Counted from the first letter of the stretch, positions 35,990 through 45,460 are shown. The stretch: 64,000 nucleotides of DNA from Pseudomonas sp. FP2309 (GCF_030687575.1 NZ_CP117439.1:1860001-1924000), one strand, 5' to 3'. Notes: generated from the sequence alone by a model not told the origin. Numbers and translations: made by a program.

Positions 35990-36745
35990 ATGAACTGGAC
36001 CTGGTTTCACAAGCTCGGCTCACCCAAATGGTTTTACGGCATCAGTGGCAGACTGCTGCCGTGGCTGAGCCTCTTCGCCGTGCTGCTGATCGGCATCGGC
36101 GTGGTCTGGGGCCTGGCCTTCGCGCCGCCGGATTATCAACAAGGCAACAGCTTTCGCATCATCTATATCCACGTGCCTGCCGCGATGCTGGCCCAGTCCT
36201 GCTACGTGATGCTGGCGGTGTGCGGCATCGTCGGCCTGGTGTGGAAGATGAAACTGGCCGACGTGGCCCTGCAATGCGCGGCGCCCATCGGCGCTTGGAT
36301 GACCGCCGTGGCGCTGGTCACCGGTGCGATCTGGGGCAAACCCACCTGGGGGTCGTGGTGGGTGTGGGATGCACGACTAACGTCCATGTTGATTCTGCTG
36401 TTTCTGTACTTCGGTCTGATTGCCCTGGGCAACGCGATCAGCAATCGTGACAGCGCCGCCAAGGCCTGCGCGGTGCTGGCGATTGTCGGCGTGATCAACA
36501 TCCCGATCATCAAATACTCGGTGGAGTGGTGGAACACCCTGCACCAGGGCGCCACCTTCACCCTCACCGAAAAACCGGCGATGCCCGTGGAAATGTGGGC
36601 GCCGCTGCTGTTGATGGTGCTGGGGTTCTACTGCTTCTTCGGGGCGGTATTGCTGATGCGCATGCGCCTTGAAGTGCTCAAGCGTGAAGCGCGCGCCAGT
36701 TGGGTCAAGGCCGAAGTGCAAACCTGCCTGGGAGCGCGTGGATGA
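35990..36745 (+). CDS. ccmC: heme-handling membrane protein CcmC
   Basis: 251 aa with six membrane segments and the periplasmic tryptophan-rich heme-binding motif [13 protein letters not shown], flanked by conserved His residues ([11 protein letters not shown] and WWNTLHQG). It transfers heme to CcmE. The 84 bp gap before it is the only sizeable gap in the operon. It overlaps ccmD by 4 bp. Confidence 0.95.
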   Translation: MNWTWFHKLGSPKWFYGISGRLLPWLSLFAVLLIGIGVVWGLAFAPPDYQQGNSFRIIYIHVPAAMLAQSCYVMLAVCGIVGLVWKMKLADVALQCAAPIGAWMTAVALVTGAIWGKPTWGSWWVWDARLTSMLILLFLYFGLIALGNAISNRDSAAKACAVLAIVGVINIPIIKYSVEWWNTLHQGATFTLTEKPAMPVEMWAPLLLMVLGFYCFFGAVLLMRMRLEVLKREARASWVKAEVQTCLGARG

Positions 36746-36918
36746 GCTTCTCTTCTTTCAGCGATTTTCTCGCCATGGGCCACCATGGTCTGTATGTCTG
36801 GACGGCCTATGGCATCTGCCTGGCGGTGCTGGCCCTCAACGTCGCCGCGCCGATCCTGGCCCGCAAGCGTTACCTGCAACAAGAGGCGCGTCGTCTGCGC
36901 CGGGAGACCGAAAAGTGA
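36742..36918 (+). CDS. ccmD: heme exporter protein CcmD
   Basis: 58 aa with one membrane helix (about 14-36; [22 protein letters not shown]) followed by a basic tail, the standard form of CcmD. It is required to release holo-CcmE from the CcmABC complex. The start is ATG 36742 in the ccmC stop; its stop overlaps ccmE. Confidence 0.93.
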   Translation: MSFSSFSDFLAMGHHGLYVWTAYGICLAVLALNVAAPILARKRYLQQEARRLRRETEK

Positions 36919-37370
36919 ATCCGCTGCGTAGAAAGCGTCTGTTGATCATCCTCGCCATCATGGCCGGCGTCGGCATTGCCATGGCCCTGGCCTTGAGCGC
37001 CTTGCAGCAGAACATCAACCTGTTCTACACCCCGACCCAGATCGCCAACGGCGAAGCCCCGCTGGACACGCGCATCCGCGCCGGCGGCATGGTGGAGAAG
37101 GGCTCGCTCAAGCGCTCCGGCGACTCCCTGGACGTGACCTTCGTAGTCACCGACTTCAACAAGGCGGTGACCATTACGTACCGCGGCATCCTGCCGGACC
37201 TGTTCCGCGAAGGCCAGGGCATCGTCGCCCTGGGCAAGCTCAACGCCGACGGCGTGGTGGTGGCCGATGAAGTACTGGCCAAGCACGATGAGAAATACAT
37301 GCCGCCGGAAGTCACCAAGGCCCTCAAAGACAGCGGTCAATCCGCGCCAACCCCCGCGAAGGAGGGCTAA
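36915..37370 (+). CDS. ccmE: periplasmic heme chaperone CcmE
   Basis: 151 aa with an N-terminal membrane anchor (about 8-29) and a periplasmic beta-barrel. The covalent heme-binding His124 and the axial Tyr128 are in the motif [14 protein letters not shown] start at 36915 in the ccmD stop. Confidence 0.95.
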   Translation: MNPLRRKRLLIILAIMAGVGIAMALALSALQQNINLFYTPTQIANGEAPLDTRIRAGGMVEKGSLKRSGDSLDVTFVVTDFNKAVTITYRGILPDLFREGQGIVALGKLNADGVVVADEVLAKHDEKYMPPEVTKALKDSGQSAPTPAKEG

Positions 37371-37373
37371 GTG

Positions 37374-39362
37374 ATGATGTCCGCATTGTTCATTCCCGAA
37401 CTGGGCCAGTTGGCGATGATCCTCGCCCTGTGCTTTGCCATTGTGCAGGCCGTGGTGCCGCTGCTCGGCGCCTGGCGCGGTGACCGCCTGTGGATGAGCC
37501 TGGCGCAGCCGGCCGCCTGGGGCCAGTTCGCGTTCCTGCTGTTCGCGTTTGGCTGCCTGACCTACGCCTTTATGACCGACGACTTTTCTGTCGCCTACGT
37601 CGCCAATAACTCCAACAGCGCGCTGCCGTGGTACTACAAGTTCAGCGCCGTGTGGGGCGCCCACGAAGGCTCGTTGCTGCTCTGGGCGCTGATTCTCGGC
37701 GGCTGGACCTTTGCCGTGTCGGTGTTCTCGCGTCAGCTGCCGCAAGTGATGCTGGCGCGGGTGCTGGCGGTGATGGGCATGATCAGCATCGGCTTCCTGC
37801 TGTTCCTGATCATGACCTCCAACCCGTTCACCCGCATCCTGCCGCAGATCCCGGCAAACGGGCATGACCTCAACCCCTTGCTGCAAGACATCGGCCTGAT
37901 CGTGCACCCGCCGATGCTGTACATGGGCTATGTCGGTTTCTCCGTGGCGTTCGCTTTCGCCATCGCCGCCTTGCTGGGCGGGCGTCTTGACGCAGCATGG
38001 GCGCGCTGGTCGCGGCCGTGGACCATCGTGGCGTGGGCCTTCCTCGGCATCGGCATCACACTCGGCTCGTGGTGGGCCTACTACGAACTCGGCTGGGGGG
38101 GCTGGTGGTTCTGGGACCCGGTGGAAAACGCCTCGTTCATGCCGTGGCTGGTGGGCACGGCGCTGATTCACTCGCTGGCCGTCACCGAAAAACGCGGCGT
38201 GTTCAAAAGCTGGACCGTGTTGCTCGCCATCGCGGCGTTTTCCCTCAGCCTGCTCGGCACCTTCCTCGTGCGTTCGGGCGTGCTGACCTCGGTTCACGCG
38301 TTTGCCTCCGACCCTGAGCGCGGCGTGTTCATCCTGATCTTCCTGCTGTTTGTGGTGGGCGGTTCGCTGACCCTGTTCGCCCTGCGCGCGCCGGTGGTCA
38401 AGAGTCAGGTGGGCTTCAACCTGTGGTCGCGGGAAACCCTGTTGCTGGGCAATAACCTGGTGCTGGTGGTGGCGGCTTCGATGATCCTGCTCGGCACGCT
38501 GTACCCGCTGGTGCTGGATGCCTTGAGCGGCGCCAAACTGTCCGTCGGCCCGCCGTACTTCAACGCGTTGTTTATCCCGTTGATGGGCCTGTTGATGGGG
38601 GTGATGGCGGTCGGCGTGCTGGTGCGCTGGAAAGACACCCCGGTGAAATGGCTGGCCGGCATGTTGATGCCGGTGCTGCTGGGCAGCGTGGCCCTGGCGG
38701 TGATCGCCGGCGTGGCCTATGGCGATTTCAACTGGGCGGTGCTCGCCACCTTCCTGCTCGCCGCCTGGGTGCTGCTGGCCGGTGTGCGCGATATCGCTGA
38801 CAAAACCCGCCACAAAGGCCTGATCAAAGGCCTGCCGACCCTGACCCGCAGCTACTGGGGCATGCAGATCGCCCACATCGGCATCGCCGTGTGCGCCCTG
38901 GGCGTGGTGCTGTCGAGCCAGAACAGCGCCGAGCGCGACCTGCGCCTGGCACCGGGCGAGTCCATGGACCTGGCCGGTTACCAGTTCATCTTCGAAGGCG
39001 CCAAGCACTATGAAGGGCCGAACTTCACCTCAGACAAAGGCACCGTGCGCGTAGTGCGCAACGGTCAGGAAATCGCCGTGCTGCACCCGGAAAAACGCCT
39101 GTACACCGTGCAGAGCTCAATGATGACCGAAGCCGGCATCGACGCCGGCTTCACCCGCGACCTCTACGTGGCCTTGGGTGAACCGTTGGGCGAGGGCGCC
39201 TGGGCGGTGCGCGTGCATGTCAAACCGTTTGTGCGCTGGATCTGGTTCGGCGGCTTGCTCACCGGCTTCGGCGGGCTGCTGGCCGCGTTGGATCGGCGTT
39301 ATCGGGTCAAGGTCAAGAGCCGGGTGCGTGAAGCCCTCGGTTTGCAAGGAGCATCGGTATGA
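37374..39362 (+). CDS. ccmF: cytochrome c heme lyase subunit CcmF
   Basis: 662 aa integral membrane protein with about 15 helices. The tryptophan-rich WWD motif GGWWFWDPVENASFMPW and conserved His residues (KFSAVWGAHEGSLLLW, IVHPPMLYMG) form the heme pocket. It ligates heme from CcmE to apocytochrome with CcmH and CcmI. GGAGG is at 37361-37365; GTG 37371 and ATG 37377 are alternative starts. Confidence 0.96.
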   Translation: MMSALFIPELGQLAMILALCFAIVQAVVPLLGAWRGDRLWMSLAQPAAWGQFAFLLFAFGCLTYAFMTDDFSVAYVANNSNSALPWYYKFSAVWGAHEGSLLLWALILGGWTFAVSVFSRQLPQVMLARVLAVMGMISIGFLLFLIMTSNPFTRILPQIPANGHDLNPLLQDIGLIVHPPMLYMGYVGFSVAFAFAIAALLGGRLDAAWARWSRPWTIVAWAFLGIGITLGSWWAYYELGWGGWWFWDPVENASFMPWLVGTALIHSLAVTEKRGVFKSWTVLLAIAAFSLSLLGTFLVRSGVLTSVHAFASDPERGVFILIFLLFVVGGSLTLFALRAPVVKSQVGFNLWSRETLLLGNNLVLVVAASMILLGTLYPLVLDALSGAKLSVGPPYFNALFIPLMGLLMGVMAVGVLVRWKDTPVKWLAGMLMPVLLGSVALAVIAGVAYGDFNWAVLATFLLAAWVLLAGVRDIADKTRHKGLIKGLPTLTRSYWGMQIAHIGIAVCALGVVLSSQNSAERDLRLAPGESMDLAGYQFIFEGAKHYEGPNFTSDKGTVRVVRNGQEIAVLHPEKRLYTVQSSMMTEAGIDAGFTRDLYVALGEPLGEGAWAVRVHVKPFVRWIWFGGLLTGFGGLLAALDRRYRVKVKSRVREALGLQGASV

Positions 39363-39895
39363 AACGTTGGTTGATGGTCTTGCCGCTGGCCCTGTTCCTG
39401 GTGGTCGCGGTGTTTCTGTATCGCGGCCTGTACCTGGACCCGGCCGAGCTGCCCTCGGCCATGATCGGCAAGCCATTCCCCGAGTTTGCGTTGCCCAACG
39501 TGCAGGGCGACAAGCGCCTGACCCGCGCCGACCTGCTGGGTAAACCGGCACTGGTCAACGTGTGGGGCACCTGGTGCATCTCCTGCCGTGTCGAGCACCC
39601 GGTGCTGAACAAGCTGGCCGAAAAAGGCGTGGTGATCTACGGCATCAACTACAAGGACGACAACGCCGCGGCCTTGAAGTGGCTGGCGGAGTTTCACAAC
39701 CCGTACCAGTTGGACATCCGCGACGAAGACGGCAACCTGGGCTTGAACCTGGGCGTGTATGGCGCCCCGGAAACCTTCTTTATCGATGCCAAGGGCGTGA
39801 TCCGCGACAAGTACGTCGGCGTGATCGACGAGGTGGTCTGGCGTGAACAACTGGCGGCCAAGTACCAGGCGCTGGTCGATGAGGCCAAGCCATGA
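39359..39895 (+). CDS. ccmG: thiol:disulfide interchange protein CcmG/DsbE
   Basis: 178 aa membrane-anchored periplasmic thioredoxin. Anchor at about 5-24, active-site Cys73-Cys76 in WGTWCISCRVEHP and the cis-Pro segment GAPETFFID. It keeps the CXXCH cysteines of apocytochromes reduced. The start lies in the ccmF stop. Confidence 0.95.
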   Translation: MKRWLMVLPLALFLVVAVFLYRGLYLDPAELPSAMIGKPFPEFALPNVQGDKRLTRADLLGKPALVNVWGTWCISCRVEHPVLNKLAEKGVVIYGINYKDDNAAALKWLAEFHNPYQLDIRDEDGNLGLNLGVYGAPETFFIDAKGVIRDKYVGVIDEVVWREQLAAKYQALVDEAKP

Positions 39896-40365
39896 AGCGT
39901 TTGTTAGTGGCTGCCGTGCTGGCAGTGGGGTTGGCCGGCGTCGCCCAGGCGGCCATCGACACCTACGAGTTTGCCAATGACGCCGAGCGCGAGCGCTTTC
40001 GCGAGTTGACCAAGGAGCTGCGCTGCCCCAAGTGCCAGAACCAGGACATTGCCGACTCCAACGCACCCATCGCCGCCGACCTGCGCAAAGAGATCTTTCG
40101 CATGCTGGGGGAGGGCAAGGACAACCAGCAGATCATCGACTTCATGGTCGATCGCTACGGTGATTTCGTGCGCTACAAACCGGCGCTCACCGGCAAGACC
40201 GCGCTGCTCTGGTTCGGCCCCGCCGGACTGCTGCTGGCCGGTGTGGGGGTGATGGCGGTGATCGTGCGCCGCCGTCGCGCCGCGCCGGCCGACGGCAGCG
40301 ACGCGCTGTCCCCTGAAGAGCGTAAACGCCTCGACCATTTGCTGGACACCAAGACTGATGATTGA
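39892..40365 (+). CDS. ccmH: cytochrome c maturation protein CcmH (CycL)
   Basis: 157 aa. Cleavable signal peptide (about 1-20), LRCPKCQNQ motif with Cys45/Cys48 and a membrane helix (about 103-124). It is the short CcmH; the TPR part is a separate gene (ccmI), as usual in pseudomonads. It overlaps both neighbours. Confidence 0.95.
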   Translation: MKRLLVAAVLAVGLAGVAQAAIDTYEFANDAERERFRELTKELRCPKCQNQDIADSNAPIAADLRKEIFRMLGEGKDNQQIIDFMVDRYGDFVRYKPALTGKTALLWFGPAGLLLAGVGVMAVIVRRRRAAPADGSDALSPEERKRLDHLLDTKTDD

Positions 40366-41542
40366 TTTCTGGCTCGCAGCCGGCTTGCTGCTTCTGATTG
40401 CCCTGAGTTTCCTGTTGATCCCTGTGTTGCGCGGCCGTCGTGCCCAGCGTGAAGAGGATCGCACCGCGCTGAACGTGGCGCTGTATCAAGAACGTGTCGC
40501 CGAACTGCAAGTGCAGCAGGACGAAGGCGTCCTGAATGCCGCGCAACTGGACACCGGTCGCGCCGAAGCCGCCCGCGAATTGCTCGCCGATACCGAAGGG
40601 CTGGAAAAACCCCGCGAATCACGCCTGGGCAAGCCGCTGCCATTGCTCGCCGCCGTGTTGGTGCCGGTGCTCGGCCTCGGTATGTACCTGCACTTCGGCG
40701 CCAGCGACAAGGTCGAACTGACCCGCGAATTCTCCCAGCCACCGGTGTCCCTGCAAGACATGACCCAGCGTCTGGAGCGCGCCGCTGCGGCCCAGCCGGA
40801 CTCGGCCGAAGGCCTGTACTTCCTCGGCCGCGCCTACATGGCCCAGGACCGCTCGGCTGATGCGGCCAAGGTTTTCGAACGCGCCGTCGCCCTGGCGGGT
40901 CGCCAGCCGGAACTGCTCGGCCAATGGGCCCAGGCGCAGTACTTTGCCGACAACAAACAGTGGTCGCCAAAAGTCCAGGCGCTGACCGATGAAGCCTTGA
41001 AGCTCGACCCGAACGAAGTCACCAGCTTGGGGTTGCTGGGGATTGCCGCGTTTGAAGGCCAGCGCTATCAGGACGCGATTGATTACTGGGGCCGTCTGCT
41101 GGCGCAGTTGCCGCCGCAAGACAACTCCCGCGCCGCCCTGCAGGGCGGCATCGACCGCGCGACGCAAAAGCTCAAAGAGAGCGGTGGCACTGTCGCACCC
41201 AAAGCGGTGATGAAGGTTCGCGTGGACCTGGCCGCCGACGTGAAGGCCAAAGCCCTGCCGAGCGACAGCGTGTTCATCTTCGCCCGCGCCGTCAGCGGCC
41301 CGCCGGCTCCGTTGGCGGTCAAACGTGTCACCGTTGCCGAGCTGCCGATCACCGTCGAATTGGGCGATGCCGACGCAATGATGCCGCAGTTGAAACTGTC
41401 CAACTTCCCCGAAGTCCAACTCGTTGCGCGCATCTCCCGGGCCGGTCAGCCGACCAAGGGCGAATGGATCGGCCGCAGCCAACCCCTGGCCAGCAGCACC
41501 ACCGCGCAGCAGCAACTGACCATCGACAGTCCGGACCCGTAA
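40358..41542 (+). CDS. ccmI: c-type cytochrome biogenesis protein CcmI
   Basis: 394 aa apocytochrome chaperone. Two membrane helices (about 3-22 and 92-112) with a cytoplasmic leucine-zipper-like loop, then periplasmic TPR repeats (about 125-270; NPTS-type [17 protein letters not shown]) and a C-terminal beta domain. It is the last gene of the ccm operon; 15 bp separate it from the lipoprotein gene. Confidence 0.93.
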   Translation: MIDFWLAAGLLLLIALSFLLIPVLRGRRAQREEDRTALNVALYQERVAELQVQQDEGVLNAAQLDTGRAEAARELLADTEGLEKPRESRLGKPLPLLAAVLVPVLGLGMYLHFGASDKVELTREFSQPPVSLQDMTQRLERAAAAQPDSAEGLYFLGRAYMAQDRSADAAKVFERAVALAGRQPELLGQWAQAQYFADNKQWSPKVQALTDEALKLDPNEVTSLGLLGIAAFEGQRYQDAIDYWGRLLAQLPPQDNSRAALQGGIDRATQKLKESGGTVAPKAVMKVRVDLAADVKAKALPSDSVFIFARAVSGPPAPLAVKRVTVAELPITVELGDADAMMPQLKLSNFPEVQLVARISRAGQPTKGEWIGRSQPLASSTTAQQQLTIDSPDP

Positions 41543-41557
41543 TTCGAGGAAACGCCC

Positions 41558-41953
41558 ATGACCGCATTCGCACGTATCACCCTGCTCAGCCTCGTATTAG
41601 GCCTGAGTGCCTGTGCGGTCCATCGGCCACCGCCTGGCCCTACCGGTCCGACCATCCCGCCGTCGGGCCCGTCGACCCAGCCGAGCAAACAACCTTCCGG
41701 CCCGGTCACGCCGCCGCCTAAACCGCTACCGACCAAATCGCCGACCTTCGCCCCACCGCCCGGCGCCGCCAGCCATTGGGATGGCAAGATGCAGGTCTAC
41801 GTGCTCGACGACCAGCCGGACACCTTCTACCGCCAGCGCACCTATTACCGCTGGAGCAACGGCTGGAGCCGCTCCATCAGCCCGAATGGCCCATGGGAAG
41901 ACACCGACGTGCAGGGCGTACCGCCGGGGTTGAGCAAGCAGTACGCGCAATGA
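41558..41953 (+). CDS. proline-rich putative lipoprotein
   Basis: 131 aa. Signal peptide with lipobox LSAC (Cys about 22), a Pro/Thr/Ser-rich linker (about 26-70) and a C-terminal domain with ASHWDGKMQVYVLDDQPDTF and YYRWSNGWSRS. Not a known ccm gene, although it follows ccmI by 15 bp and could be co-transcribed. Function unknown. Confidence 0.8.
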   Translation: MTAFARITLLSLVLGLSACAVHRPPPGPTGPTIPPSGPSTQPSKQPSGPVTPPPKPLPTKSPTFAPPPGAASHWDGKMQVYVLDDQPDTFYRQRTYYRWSNGWSRSISPNGPWEDTDVQGVPPGLSKQYAQ

Positions 41954-41954
41954 C

Positions 41955-41980
41955 AAAAGGCGACCTGAGGGTCGCCTTTT
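41955..41980 (+). terminator. intrinsic terminator after the ccm operon
   Basis: AAAAGGCGACC-TGA-GGGTCGCCTTTT with a further TT after a short break; it ends the ccm-lipoprotein transcript. Confidence 0.9.
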
Positions 41981-42011
41981 TAATGTTTATATTTCTAACC
42001 GGGGGCATGGT

Positions 42012-42062
42012 TTTCAGGGCTGCTTCGCAGCCCAGCGCGGGGCAAGCCCGCTCACCACAACA
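42012..42062. repeat. REP-like element
   Basis: GGGCTGCTTCGCAGCCC followed by GCGGGGCAAGCCCGCTCACCACAACAGG, the same pattern as at 7871-7922. It lies between the ccm terminator and the small convergent gene. Confidence 0.7.
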
Positions 42063-42157
42063 GGTCGGTTGCCCATGGGGTTTTCGTTCACCGGGAATTG
42101 TGCAGAGACCGACGGTCTTTGCCAGCAAGCCGGCTTCCCACCGGGTTCACCAGGGTA

Positions 42158-42433
42158 TCAGGCTACCGGACACGCTCGCTCCAGCGCCTCATCCACCAAC
42201 AACTGTGCAATTTCCACCATCTGCACCACCGCCAGCACCCGTTTGCGGCTTACGCCTTCCAAGTGCTCGGCACAGTCGTACGCACAGGCAGTGGCCGATT
42301 CCAGCATTTCGCTGGCATTGCTCAGGGCAGATTCGGTGCTGAGACCGGGGCGGAGGGTAAAGATAACGTCGGGTGGGGTTAGTGGGGTGTCATCCGAGGC
42401 GGATGGTGGGGGGTTTGGAGTAACTTTTTTCAT
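42158..42433 (-). CDS. small Pseudomonas protein (DUF3077/DUF6124-like)
   Basis: 91 aa. The Pro-rich N-terminus (MKKVTPNPPP) and the helical C-terminal part (TESALSNASEMLESATACAYDCAEHLEG, then a helix ending VDEALERA) are typical of small proteins present in several copies in Pseudomonas genomes. No function is known. AGGAGC precedes ATG 42433. The upstream region carries repeated CTACCAC motifs and a minus-strand terminator. Confidence 0.75.
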   Translation of the reverse strand: MKKVTPNPPPSASDDTPLTPPDVIFTLRPGLSTESALSNASEMLESATACAYDCAEHLEGVSRKRVLAVVQMVEIAQLLVDEALERACPVA

Positions 42434-42861
42434 GGCGAAGCTCCTATGAATGAGCACCTCCATCTCGCTACCACACGATATAAGGAGGCGACTGCACACG
42501 GGGTGGTAGACCGGTCATAGAAACCCGGCAGGCCGAAGCCTCCCATGCACAGCCGCCACAAAGCAGCCCGCACAAAAAAACGCCCTCGAGCGTTTTGGGG
42601 ATCTATGAAGGAACCGGGCTACCACACCCGTTCGCTGATTTTGCAGCGACCCGCGAAGGTTAGCGGTGAGCTTGATCGGACGCAAGCCGAAAGCTGTGTA
42701 GGGCAGGTCCTAACAGCCCACAGCTGTCATGGCTCACGCGTTCCCGGTAAGGTGGCCACCGCCAGTCTGGCTGCAGAGGGGTTGCCGGATATACTCAGCG
42801 GTGTCGAGCAAACCGGCATAGTGGGCGAAAACGTGTGCAAACAAGCAAAGAGAGTGTGTTG
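42434..42861. promoter_or_regulatory. long non-coding region with repeated CTACCAC motif
   Basis: No convincing gene. CTACCACAC occurs at 42468-42476, its complement GGTGGTAG at 42502-42509 and GGGCTACCACACCCG at 42616-42630 (itself a hairpin). A minus-strand terminator lies at 42574-42596. The stretch could hold a minus-strand small RNA or attenuated leader of the downstream minus-strand gene, and the promoter of phnN. Confidence 0.45.
42574..42596 (-). terminator. minus-strand intrinsic terminator in the intergenic region
   Basis: On the minus strand AAAACGC-TCGAGG-GCGTTTT is followed by a T-run. There is no minus-strand gene in the 270 bp before it, so it would end an RNA of unknown nature. 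Confidence 0.7.
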
Positions 42862-43434
42862 ATGTCAGGCAGGTTGATCTATCTCATCGGGCCCTCGGGT
42901 TCGGGCAAGGACTGCCTGTTGGACGCCGCGCGCCCGCGTTTGGCCGAGCGCGGCTGTCGCATTGTGCGCCGGGTGATTACCCGTTCGGCCGAGGCGGTAG
43001 GTGAAGCCGCCCAGGGCGTGAGCCCGGCGCAGTTTGCCGTGATGGAGGCCGAGGGTGCATTTGCCCTGAGCTGGCAGGCCAACGGACTGTGCTACGGCAT
43101 TCCCAAGGCGGTTGACGACTGGCTCGCCGCCGGGGAAGACGTGCTGGTCAACGGTTCCCGTGGGCACCTGGCGCAAACCCGCGAGCGTTACCCAACGTGT
43201 CTGGTGCTGTTGCTGACGGTGGATCAAGTCGTGTTACGCCAGCGCCTGATCGCACGCGGGCGTGAGTCGCTGGCAGATATCGAGGAACGCCTGGCGCGCA
43301 ATGCGCGGTTCACCGAGCAACTGATCGCGGCCAATGGCGGCGGGTTGTTCGTGCTGGATAACTCCGGGCCGCTGCAACACACGGTCGAGCGTTTGCTGTG
43401 CTGTCTGGACCAGGGGCACTCGGCCTGCGCGTGA
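42862..43434 (+). CDS. phnN: ribose 1,5-bisphosphate phosphokinase PhnN
   Basis: 190 aa guanylate-kinase-like enzyme that makes PRPP from ribose 1,5-bisphosphate in phosphonate breakdown. Walker A IGPSGSGKDCLL (about 9-20), RRVITRSAE and FALSWQANGLCYGIP are family motifs. No other phn gene is in the window, so here it stands alone. Start taken at ATG 42862 (MSGRLIYLIG). Confidence 0.88.
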   Translation: MSGRLIYLIGPSGSGKDCLLDAARPRLAERGCRIVRRVITRSAEAVGEAAQGVSPAQFAVMEAEGAFALSWQANGLCYGIPKAVDDWLAAGEDVLVNGSRGHLAQTRERYPTCLVLLLTVDQVVLRQRLIARGRESLADIEERLARNARFTEQLIAANGGGLFVLDNSGPLQHTVERLLCCLDQGHSACA

Positions 43435-43452
43435 ACAGACGATGGATGATCG

Positions 43453-43656
43453 TCACACCGACAACCCACCACCGGCACCGCGTGCAGCCTCATCGGCCTC
43501 GTTGGCTTGATCGATGGCGCCCCTGGCTTTGTCGAAAAATGCCAGGCCCGCTTCGGTCGGGGTCAGGCCCCGCGTGGAACGCATGACTAACCGTACCGCC
43601 AGGCGCGTCTCCAAGTGCGCGATGCTCTTGGACACGGCGGGTTGACCCATCCCCGG
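43453..43656 (-). pseudogene. LysR-family regulator remnant (HTH part only)
   Basis: The minus-strand frame reads GQPAVSKSIAHLETRLAVRL then RSTRGLTPTEAGLAFFDKAR, the second half of a LysR DNA-binding domain, and ends at about residue 90 of such a protein. The first 20 residues and the whole effector domain are missing, and the sequence beyond 43656 does not continue the family. It is a deletion remnant; the frame may still be open but cannot make a LysR regulator. Confidence 0.75.
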
Positions 43657-43664
43657 GCGCAGCC

Positions 43665-43988
43665 ACGGCCGGGGACAGTTTTGAAGAGGCGTACAACGCC
43701 GCCGTGGAAATTGCGCACATCCTGCTGCAAGAGATCGCCGCAGAGGGCGGGTTGATTCCGATGCCAACCTCGGTCGCCAGGCATCATGCGCACGAAGACT
43801 ACGCCGGGATGGGCTGGGGCATGCTGGAGTTGGACATTTCGCCCTATCTGGGCAGGACCGAGAAGGTCAACGTGACCTTGCCCGGTTATGTCATTCAGCG
43901 CATCGACCGATACGTGCGGGAGCACAAGGTCAAAAGCCGCTCGTCATTTCTGGCGGACGCGGCTTTGGAGAAGTTGGTTCGTTCGTGA
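43665..43988 (+). pseudogene. HicB-family antitoxin remnant (N-terminus missing)
   Basis: The plus-strand frame reads AGDSFEEAYNAAVEIAHILL and further EGGLIPMPTSV, then a ribbon-helix-helix-type tail VNVTLPGYVIQRIDRYVREH and SRSSFLADAALEKL, as in HicB antitoxins. The usual first 25 residues are absent; the frame runs into the LysR remnant instead. No hicA toxin gene is present. Translation from GTG 43704 would leave only the C-terminal part. Confidence 0.75.
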
Positions 43989-44009
43989 GGAGCGCTCTGG
44001 GGCGGTGAG

Positions 44010-45206
44010 TCAGGCCACTGCCGCCGCGGTGCGCCGCGACACACTGAGGAACCGCAGCAATGCCACCAGCGGCAACGCACTGCCCACTACCATCACCCCC
44101 AGCCAGCCGCCGTGTTCATACACACTGCTGGCAATCGCCGAGCCGAAGGCGCCACCGATGAAAATGCTGGTCATGTACAGCGCGTTGAGGCGGCTGCGGC
44201 TGTTGGCGTCGAGGGCGTAGATGGCGCGTTGGCCAAGCACCATGTTCATCTGCACGCAGAAGTCCAGGACCACGCCGGTCACCGCCAGGCCGATCACGCT
44301 GTACAGCGGGTGTATGAAGGCCGGCAGGAAGCTCAGCGCCGCGAACAGCATCGCCAAAAGCGAGGCGCGATGGGTATGGCCCGCGTCGGCCAGGCGCCCG
44401 GCGATGGGCGCGGCGATGGCGCCAATGGCACCCACCAGGGCGAAGAGGGCGATCTGGGTCTGGCTCAGGCCGTGGTTGCGCACCAACTCCAGCGGGGCGG
44501 CGGTCCAGAACAGGCTGAAGGTGGCGAACAGGCAGCCCTGGTAAAACGCGCGTTGGCGCAGCAGTGGTTGTTCACGCAGCAGGGTGCCCAGGGAGCGCAG
44601 CAATTGGCCATAGCTGGCGCTGTGATCCGGTTGGCGCTTGGGTATGGTGAGCATCAGCACCACGCTGATAAACGCCATCAATGCAGCGGCGGCCATGAAC
44701 ATTGCACGCCAGCCGAAGTGATCCGCCACCACGCTGGACACCGGCCGTGCCAGCAAAATACCGAGCAGCAGCCCACCCATGATGCTGCCCACCACCCGGC
44801 CGCGCGTTTCGGCGGGCGCCAGGTGCGCGGCCAGCGGGATCAGGATCTGTACCGACACCGAGCTGAAGCCGATCAGCAGCGACACCAGCAAAAACAGGTT
44901 CGGCTGCGCGGTAAATGCCGCGCCCAACAGGCTTGCAATCGCCACGACGGTGGTGAGGATCATCAGCTTGCGGTTTTCCAGCAGGTCACCCAGTGGCACC
45001 AGGAAGAACAGGCCCAAGGCATAGCCGATCTGCGTCAACGACACGATCAGGCTGGCCATCGCCGGTGTGAGGCCGATGTCCGGGGCGATCAGCTCGATGA
45101 TCGGCTGGGCGTAGTAGATATTGGCGACGATCGCGCCGCAGCAAAACGCAAACAGCATCACCATGCCTCGAGTCATGGTGGTTGTGGCGTGGGAAGTGGC
45201 GTTCAT
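44010..45206 (-). CDS. MFS transporter
   Basis: 398 aa with 12 predicted membrane helices. The Arg-rich cytoplasmic loop GDLLENRKLM after helix 2 and the HLAPAETRGRVVG segment identify the major facilitator superfamily, of the YnfM/YfcJ-like drug-exporter type. Start taken at ATG 45206 (MNATSHATTT). Substrate unknown. No regulator gene survives next to it apart from the LysR remnant. Confidence 0.9.
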   Translation of the reverse strand: MNATSHATTTMTRGMVMLFAFCCGAIVANIYYAQPIIELIAPDIGLTPAMASLIVSLTQIGYALGLFFLVPLGDLLENRKLMILTTVVAIASLLGAAFTAQPNLFLLVSLLIGFSSVSVQILIPLAAHLAPAETRGRVVGSIMGGLLLGILLARPVSSVVADHFGWRAMFMAAAALMAFISVVLMLTIPKRQPDHSASYGQLLRSLGTLLREQPLLRQRAFYQGCLFATFSLFWTAAPLELVRNHGLSQTQIALFALVGAIGAIAAPIAGRLADAGHTHRASLLAMLFAALSFLPAFIHPLYSVIGLAVTGVVLDFCVQMNMVLGQRAIYALDANSRSRLNALYMTSIFIGGAFGSAIASSVYEHGGWLGVMVVGSALPLVALLRFLSVSRRTAAAVA

Positions 45207-45428
45207 GGTGTTCTCATAAAGCGAAGGAAGATGCGGCGAGAGTAAAGACAAGGCCCGGCGGCGAGTAGGCCGTTTGTGGTGATATCACTTATGCCGGGTG
45301 ATGATACATTCAGATACAACTACTGAGACAGCAAACCCGCGGATTATGGCTCGGGCTGTTTTTCTGCCGGGAAAGGGGGAGGGGCGCCACCGGAGTAACA
45401 GGTGGGAGGGAAAGCCTGGGGCAAATGG

Positions 45429-45452
45429 GCCCGCTCACGCCAGTGAGCGGGC
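45429..45452 (-). terminator. hairpin terminator of the sulfate-binding protein gene
   Basis: GCCCGCTCAC-GCCA-GTGAGCGGGC lies 9 bp beyond the stop codon of the gene. The T-run is poor. Confidence 0.6.
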
Positions 45453-45460
45453 TGGTTCGG

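Noticed and set aside
36870..39008. 712-codon minus-strand frame across ccmE-ccmF
   Set aside because: His-, Gln- and Arg-rich composition typical of antisense frames in GC-rich genes; ccmE and ccmF are certain.
42545..42862. 105-codon plus-strand frame before phnN
   Set aside because: No ribosome site, no homology I recognise, and it runs through the hairpin and repeated motifs of the intergenic region.
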